A stretch of DNA of 14,110 nucleotides from positions 1 to 14,110 of the forward strand of contig CAZAQB010000088.1 in the NCBI GenBank assembly GCA_964487155.1, given 5' to 3'. The notes beneath the pieces are model-generated. The model searched no databases and was not told the DNA's origin. It was given only the letters and a program-made list of their open reading frames with translations. Both the position numbers and the translations under genes were made by a program. Positions 11,755-14,110 of this stretch are shown one piece after another. Each line of letters opens with the position of its first letter. The stretch's first letter is position 1. Source of the stretch: CAZAQB01 sp964487155 (GTDB lineage Bacteria; Pseudomonadota; Gammaproteobacteria; Nitrococcales; Nitrococcaceae).

Positions 11755-13716
11755 TCAGCCCGCCCGGGCGGGTTTTTCCTCAGCGCCCGGCAGCTGCCGG
11801 GCGAGGGCCTCGCCGGACAGGGTCTCCTGTTCCAGCAGTGCCTGCGCCAGGGCGTCGAGATCCTTGCGGTGGCGGTGCAGGAGGTCCTCCACCCGGCTCT
11901 CGATGTCCTCCATCAGCTCCTTGATCTCCTCGTCGATGACCTGGGCGGTGTGCTCGCTGTAGTCCCGCTCCTGGGACATCTCCCGGCCGAGGAACGGGTG
12001 GCTCTCGCCCTGGCGGAAGGCGAGCGGCCCCAGGCGCTCGCTCATGCCCCACTGGCTCACCATGCGCCGGGCGAGGGAGGTGGCCTGCTTCAGGTCGTTC
12101 TCGGCGCCGGTGCTCACCTCGCCGAGACACAGCCGCTCGGCGATGCGGCCCCCCAGCATGACGCCGATGCGGTCCAGCAGGTCGGGGCGGCTCAGGTTGT
12201 AGCGCTCCCGGTCCGGGGTCTGCTCGGTGACGCCAAGGGCCTGCCCGCGGGGGATGATGGTGACTCGGTCCGGGGAGTCGGCCCGGGGCAGCAGTGCGGC
12301 GGCCAGGGTGTGGCCGCTCTCGTGGATGGCGATCACCCGCTTCTCGTCGTCGTCGATGGCGTCCTCGCGCTTCGGGCCCAGCACGATCTTGTCCCGGGCC
12401 TGCTCGAAGCACTGCGCCGTGACCTGCTTGAGCTCCCGGCGGCCCGCCAGCAGCGCCGCCTCGTTGACCAGGTTGGCTAGGTCCGCCCCGGCGAAACCGG
12501 TGGTCTGGCCGGCTACGTGGCCCAGATCCACGTCGCCGGCCAGGGGCACATGGCGCGCATGCACCTTCAGGATGGCCTGCCGGGCGGCCCGGTCGGGCCG
12601 GTCCAGGGTGATCTTGCGGTCGAAGCGCCCGGGGCGCAGCAGCGCCGGGTCCAGCACGTCCGGGCGATTGGTGGCCGCCAGCACCACCACTGTCTCGTGG
12701 GCCTGGAAGCCGTCCATCTCCGAGAGGATCTGGTTGAGGGTCTGTTCCCGCTCGTCGTGGCCGCCACCGAGCCCCGCGCCCCGTACACGGCCGATGGCGT
12801 CCAACTCGTCGATGAAGATGATGGCGGGGGCCTCGCCCTTGGCGCTCTGGAAGGTGTCGCGCACCCGGGAGGCGCCCACGCCGACGAACATCTCGATGAA
12901 CTCGGAGCCGCTCAGGCTGTAGAAGGGCACGTCCGCCTCGCCGGCCACTGCCTTGGCCAGCAGGGTCTTGCCGGTGCCCGGCGGACCCATCAGCAACATG
13001 CCCCTGGGGACCCGCGCGCCCAGTTTGCGGTAGCGCTCCGGGTCTCTCAGATAATCGACGATCTCGGCCACGTCCTGCTTGGCGTTCTCGGCGCCGGCCA
13101 CATCGTTCAGGCGCACGCCGGTGCTCTCCTCCCGGTAGCGCCGGGCCTTCGACTTGCCGAAGCTGAACAGCTGGCCCCCGGCGCCGGCCATGCGCTCCTG
13201 CATGCGCCAGGTGATCCAGATGATCACGCCGAAGATCAGCACCCACGGCAGCAGGGTGATGATCAGCTCCTGCCACCAGGGCCGCTGGCCGGAGAGGGCG
13301 TTGATGGTGACGTCGTGCTCCTTGAGCAGGGGCATCAGCTCCGGGTCGTCGAAGGCGGGCCGGGTGGTGACGAAGGCTACCTCCCGGGGCCCGGCATCGC
13401 CGTCGGTCGCCGACTCCGATCCCTGGCTCTGCTCCCCGGTCTGGCCGGAGTCCTGGGCCTCGCCGCCACCGGCCTCCGGGTCGACCTGTATCAGGCCGTT
13501 GATCCGATCGCCGCGCACGGTGATCTCGCGGATGTCGCCTTCCCGGACCTCGGCCTTGAATTCGGTGTAGCTCAGCTCGCGGACCTGCTGCGCCCGCTCG
13601 TACTGCAGCCAGGTGGCGCCGATCACCAGGGCCAGCACCACCCAGGCGAGGTAGCGCCAGCGCATCTGGCGCTGGAACTTCGGGTCCTCGAGGGACGGGT
13701 TCTGGGGCTGGCTCAT
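11755..13716 (-). CDS. ftsH: FtsH-type membrane-anchored AAA+ zinc metalloprotease
   Basis: The 653-residue protease unfolds and degrades membrane and regulatory proteins as a hexamer. Order of parts: TM1 (about 22-37), periplasmic domain (38-148), TM2 (149-170), AAA+ domain with Walker A GPPGTGKT (244-251), pore loop FVG (277-279), Walker B FIDELD (301-306) and arginine fingers in LLRPGRFD (359-366). The protease domain has the zinc site HESGH (465-469) and probable third ligand D541 in ENDLKQAT. All catalytic residues are present. ATG 13714-13716 is chosen because the N-terminus is then typical; a longer frame to 13971 only crosses REP sequence. The Shine-Dalgarno is weak. Odd points: HESGHT in place of the usual HEAGHA, a G/Q/S/E-rich insert in the periplasmic domain (about 82-110), and none of the usual neighbours rlmE or folP. 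An accessory paralogue is likely but not proven. Confidence 0.95.
   Translation of the reverse strand: MSQPQNPSLEDPKFQRQMRWRYLAWVVLALVIGATWLQYERAQQVRELSYTEFKAEVREGDIREITVRGDRINGLIQVDPEAGGGEAQDSGQTGEQSQGSESATDGDAGPREVAFVTTRPAFDDPELMPLLKEHDVTINALSGQRPWWQELIITLLPWVLIFGVIIWITWRMQERMAGAGGQLFSFGKSKARRYREESTGVRLNDVAGAENAKQDVAEIVDYLRDPERYRKLGARVPRGMLLMGPPGTGKTLLAKAVAGEADVPFYSLSGSEFIEMFVGVGASRVRDTFQSAKGEAPAIIFIDELDAIGRVRGAGLGGGHDEREQTLNQILSEMDGFQAHETVVVLAATNRPDVLDPALLRPGRFDRKITLDRPDRAARQAILKVHARHVPLAGDVDLGHVAGQTTGFAGADLANLVNEAALLAGRRELKQVTAQCFEQARDKIVLGPKREDAIDDDEKRVIAIHESGHTLAAALLPRADSPDRVTIIPRGQALGVTEQTPDRERYNLSRPDLLDRIGVMLGGRIAERLCLGEVSTGAENDLKQATSLARRMVSQWGMSERLGPLAFRQGESHPFLGREMSQERDYSEHTAQVIDEEIKELMEDIESRVEDLLHRHRKDLDALAQALLEQETLSGEALARQLPGAEEKPARAG
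11759..11777 (+). terminator. Intrinsic terminator on the plus strand, inside the 3' end of ftsH
   Basis: The 14-base palindrome CCCGCCCGGGCGGG (11759-11772) is followed by TTTTT (11773-11777). It would end plus-strand transcripts coming from the 630-residue gene or the REP region. The same bases encode the last codons of ftsH on the other strand (KPARAG), so the terminator overlaps coding sequence. The loop is tight (CCGG) but the pattern is classical. Confidence 0.65.
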
Positions 13717-13832
13717 GGGTGGGTTCCCGGGGGTTGCTGCGGGCCGTGGAGAACAGGTGGGTGCCGTGGGCGGGTTTTGCAACCGCAGGCAGCCGGCCCG
13801 GCCGCGGTCCGCATCGGATGGCCGCCCAATGC

Positions 13833-13861
13833 GTAGGCCGGATAAGCGCAGCGCATCCGGC
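13833..13861 (+). repeat. GTAG-type REP palindrome F (enterobacterial-like sequence)
   Basis: GTAG (13833-13836) followed by arms GCCGGAT (13837-13843) and ATCCGGC (13855-13861), with an inner GCGC-A-GCGC. This closely resembles the well-known E. coli REP sequence that reads GCCGGAT and CCTTATCCGGCCTAC, and differs in sequence from the other palindromes here. Confidence 0.8.
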
Positions 13862-13929
13862 GTCTTCGGTGGCCGGCTGCGGCGACCCGGCAGCCCTCGC
13901 CACGCCCCCGGCGCCTCACACTGCCCGCC

Positions 13930-13957
13930 GTAGACCCGCGTTGCGAAGAAACGTGGG
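13930..13957 (+). repeat. GTAG-type REP palindrome E
   Basis: GTAG (13930-13933), then arms CCCGCGTT (13935-13942) and AACGTGGG (13950-13957) with loop GCGAAGA; one G-U-type mismatch. The 5' flank CCCGCC matches copy A. Confidence 0.7.
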
Positions 13958-14024
13958 CGCCGGCGTATCAAAGGCCACCCGGTTCAGGGTCCAGCCTCCT
14001 GGCTGACCCAGGCTTGGCGAGCTG

Positions 14025-14094
14025 TGCCACCGCCCAATGGCACGTTGCTTCGCAGCGTGCCCTACGGCGGGCTTCGACCGGCGCCCGGTGGGAT
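14025..14094 (-). repeat. 70-base dispersed repeat, right copy
   Basis: Inverted partner of 11418-11487, same length with about 7 substitutions and no indel. It lies on the other side of ftsH, close to the window edge, so the repeat may be longer than seen. Confidence 0.85.
14039..14065 (-). repeat. GTAG-type REP palindrome D
   Basis: On the minus strand GTAG (14062-14065) precedes GGCACGCT and AACGTGCC arms (14054-14061 and 14039-14046), one mismatch, loop GCGAAGC. It is the core of the right 70-base repeat. Confidence 0.75.
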
Positions 14095-14110
14095 TATCGG
14101 CGGCGCAGGT

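Larger units (their letters stand above)
13717..14110. other. Non-coding region upstream of ftsH with REP-like palindromes
   Basis: These 394 bases to the window edge should hold the ftsH promoter (minus strand) but show no credible gene. Three GTAG-headed palindromes occur (13833, 13930 and 14039, listed separately). An imperfect stem GGGTCCAGCC/GGCTGACCC is at 13987-14009. I looked for sigma-70 and heat-shock promoter boxes and found none I would defend. Confidence 0.65.

Noticed and set aside
13717..13800. Heat-shock promoter before ftsH
   Set aside because: A TTGCAAAA stretch exists on the minus strand, but no CCCCAT-like -10 box is found at the right distance.
11780..13903. 707-residue frame overlapping ftsH
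   Set aside because: It is the arginine- and proline-rich out-of-frame shadow of FtsH, whose own frame has every catalytic motif.

Overview
The window reads as chromosomal DNA of a GC-rich Gram-negative bacterium, most likely a gammaproteobacterium. The evidence is strongly GC-biased third codon positions, Shine-Dalgarno starts of the GGAGG type, Sec and lipoprotein signal peptides, a GlnHPQ-type transporter in the E. coli gene order and GTAG-type REP repeats. The exact lineage is inference; a halophilic or sulfur-oxidising group such as the Ectothiorhodospiraceae would fit but is not proven. The sequence holds one run of 100 Ns (3839-3938), so it is a draft scaffold.

Layout. 1-49: seven tandem copies of a heptamer. 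60-2314 (minus strand): glnHPQ-like amino-acid ABC transporter operon, with a perfect intercistronic hairpin between the binding-protein and permease genes. 2482-3838 (plus): divergent short-type gamma-glutamyltransferase running into the N gap. 3939-4692 (minus): secreted ankyrin-repeat protein, its C-terminus lost in the same gap. 4792-4937: four consecutive GC-rich stem-loops. 4945-5244 (minus): RRM RNA-binding protein with a glycine-rich tail. 5567-6635 (plus): a 50-codon small ORF, a 139-residue conserved-looking protein with a glycine-rich tail, and a carboxymuconolactone decarboxylase-family protein. 6636-7005: remnants of an insertion sequence (inverted ends, a transposase C-terminal scar and a third solo end). 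7006-9117 (plus): NHL beta-propeller lipoprotein followed by a secreted pentaheme cytochrome c. 9136-9327 (minus): a 63-residue two-helix membrane protein. 9481-11373 (plus): a 630-residue polytopic membrane protein I do not recognise. 11374-11754: a cluster of REP-like palindromes. 11755-13716 (minus): FtsH-type AAA+ zinc metalloprotease. 13717-14110: three more REP-like palindromes.

How the genes may work together. The transporter would import glutamine or a similar polar amino acid, and the divergent GGT-like enzyme could release or consume gamma-glutamyl groups, so the two may form a gamma-glutamyl scavenging locus. The NHL lipoprotein and pentaheme cytochrome form a plausible exported electron-transfer pair. 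FtsH is a membrane-anchored quality-control protease. It lies outside the usual rlmE-ftsH-folP context and carries an extra low-complexity periplasmic segment, so it may be an accessory paralogue.

The most interesting non-coding signals are the covarying family of GTAG-headed palindromes around ftsH (including two 70-base near-identical inverted copies flanking it), the stem-loop array between the RRM and ankyrin genes, and the IS-derived scar next to the cytochrome locus. I do not see a clearly new defence or mobile system here. The least explained candidates are the NHL-cytochrome module with its two uncharacterised membrane-protein neighbours.
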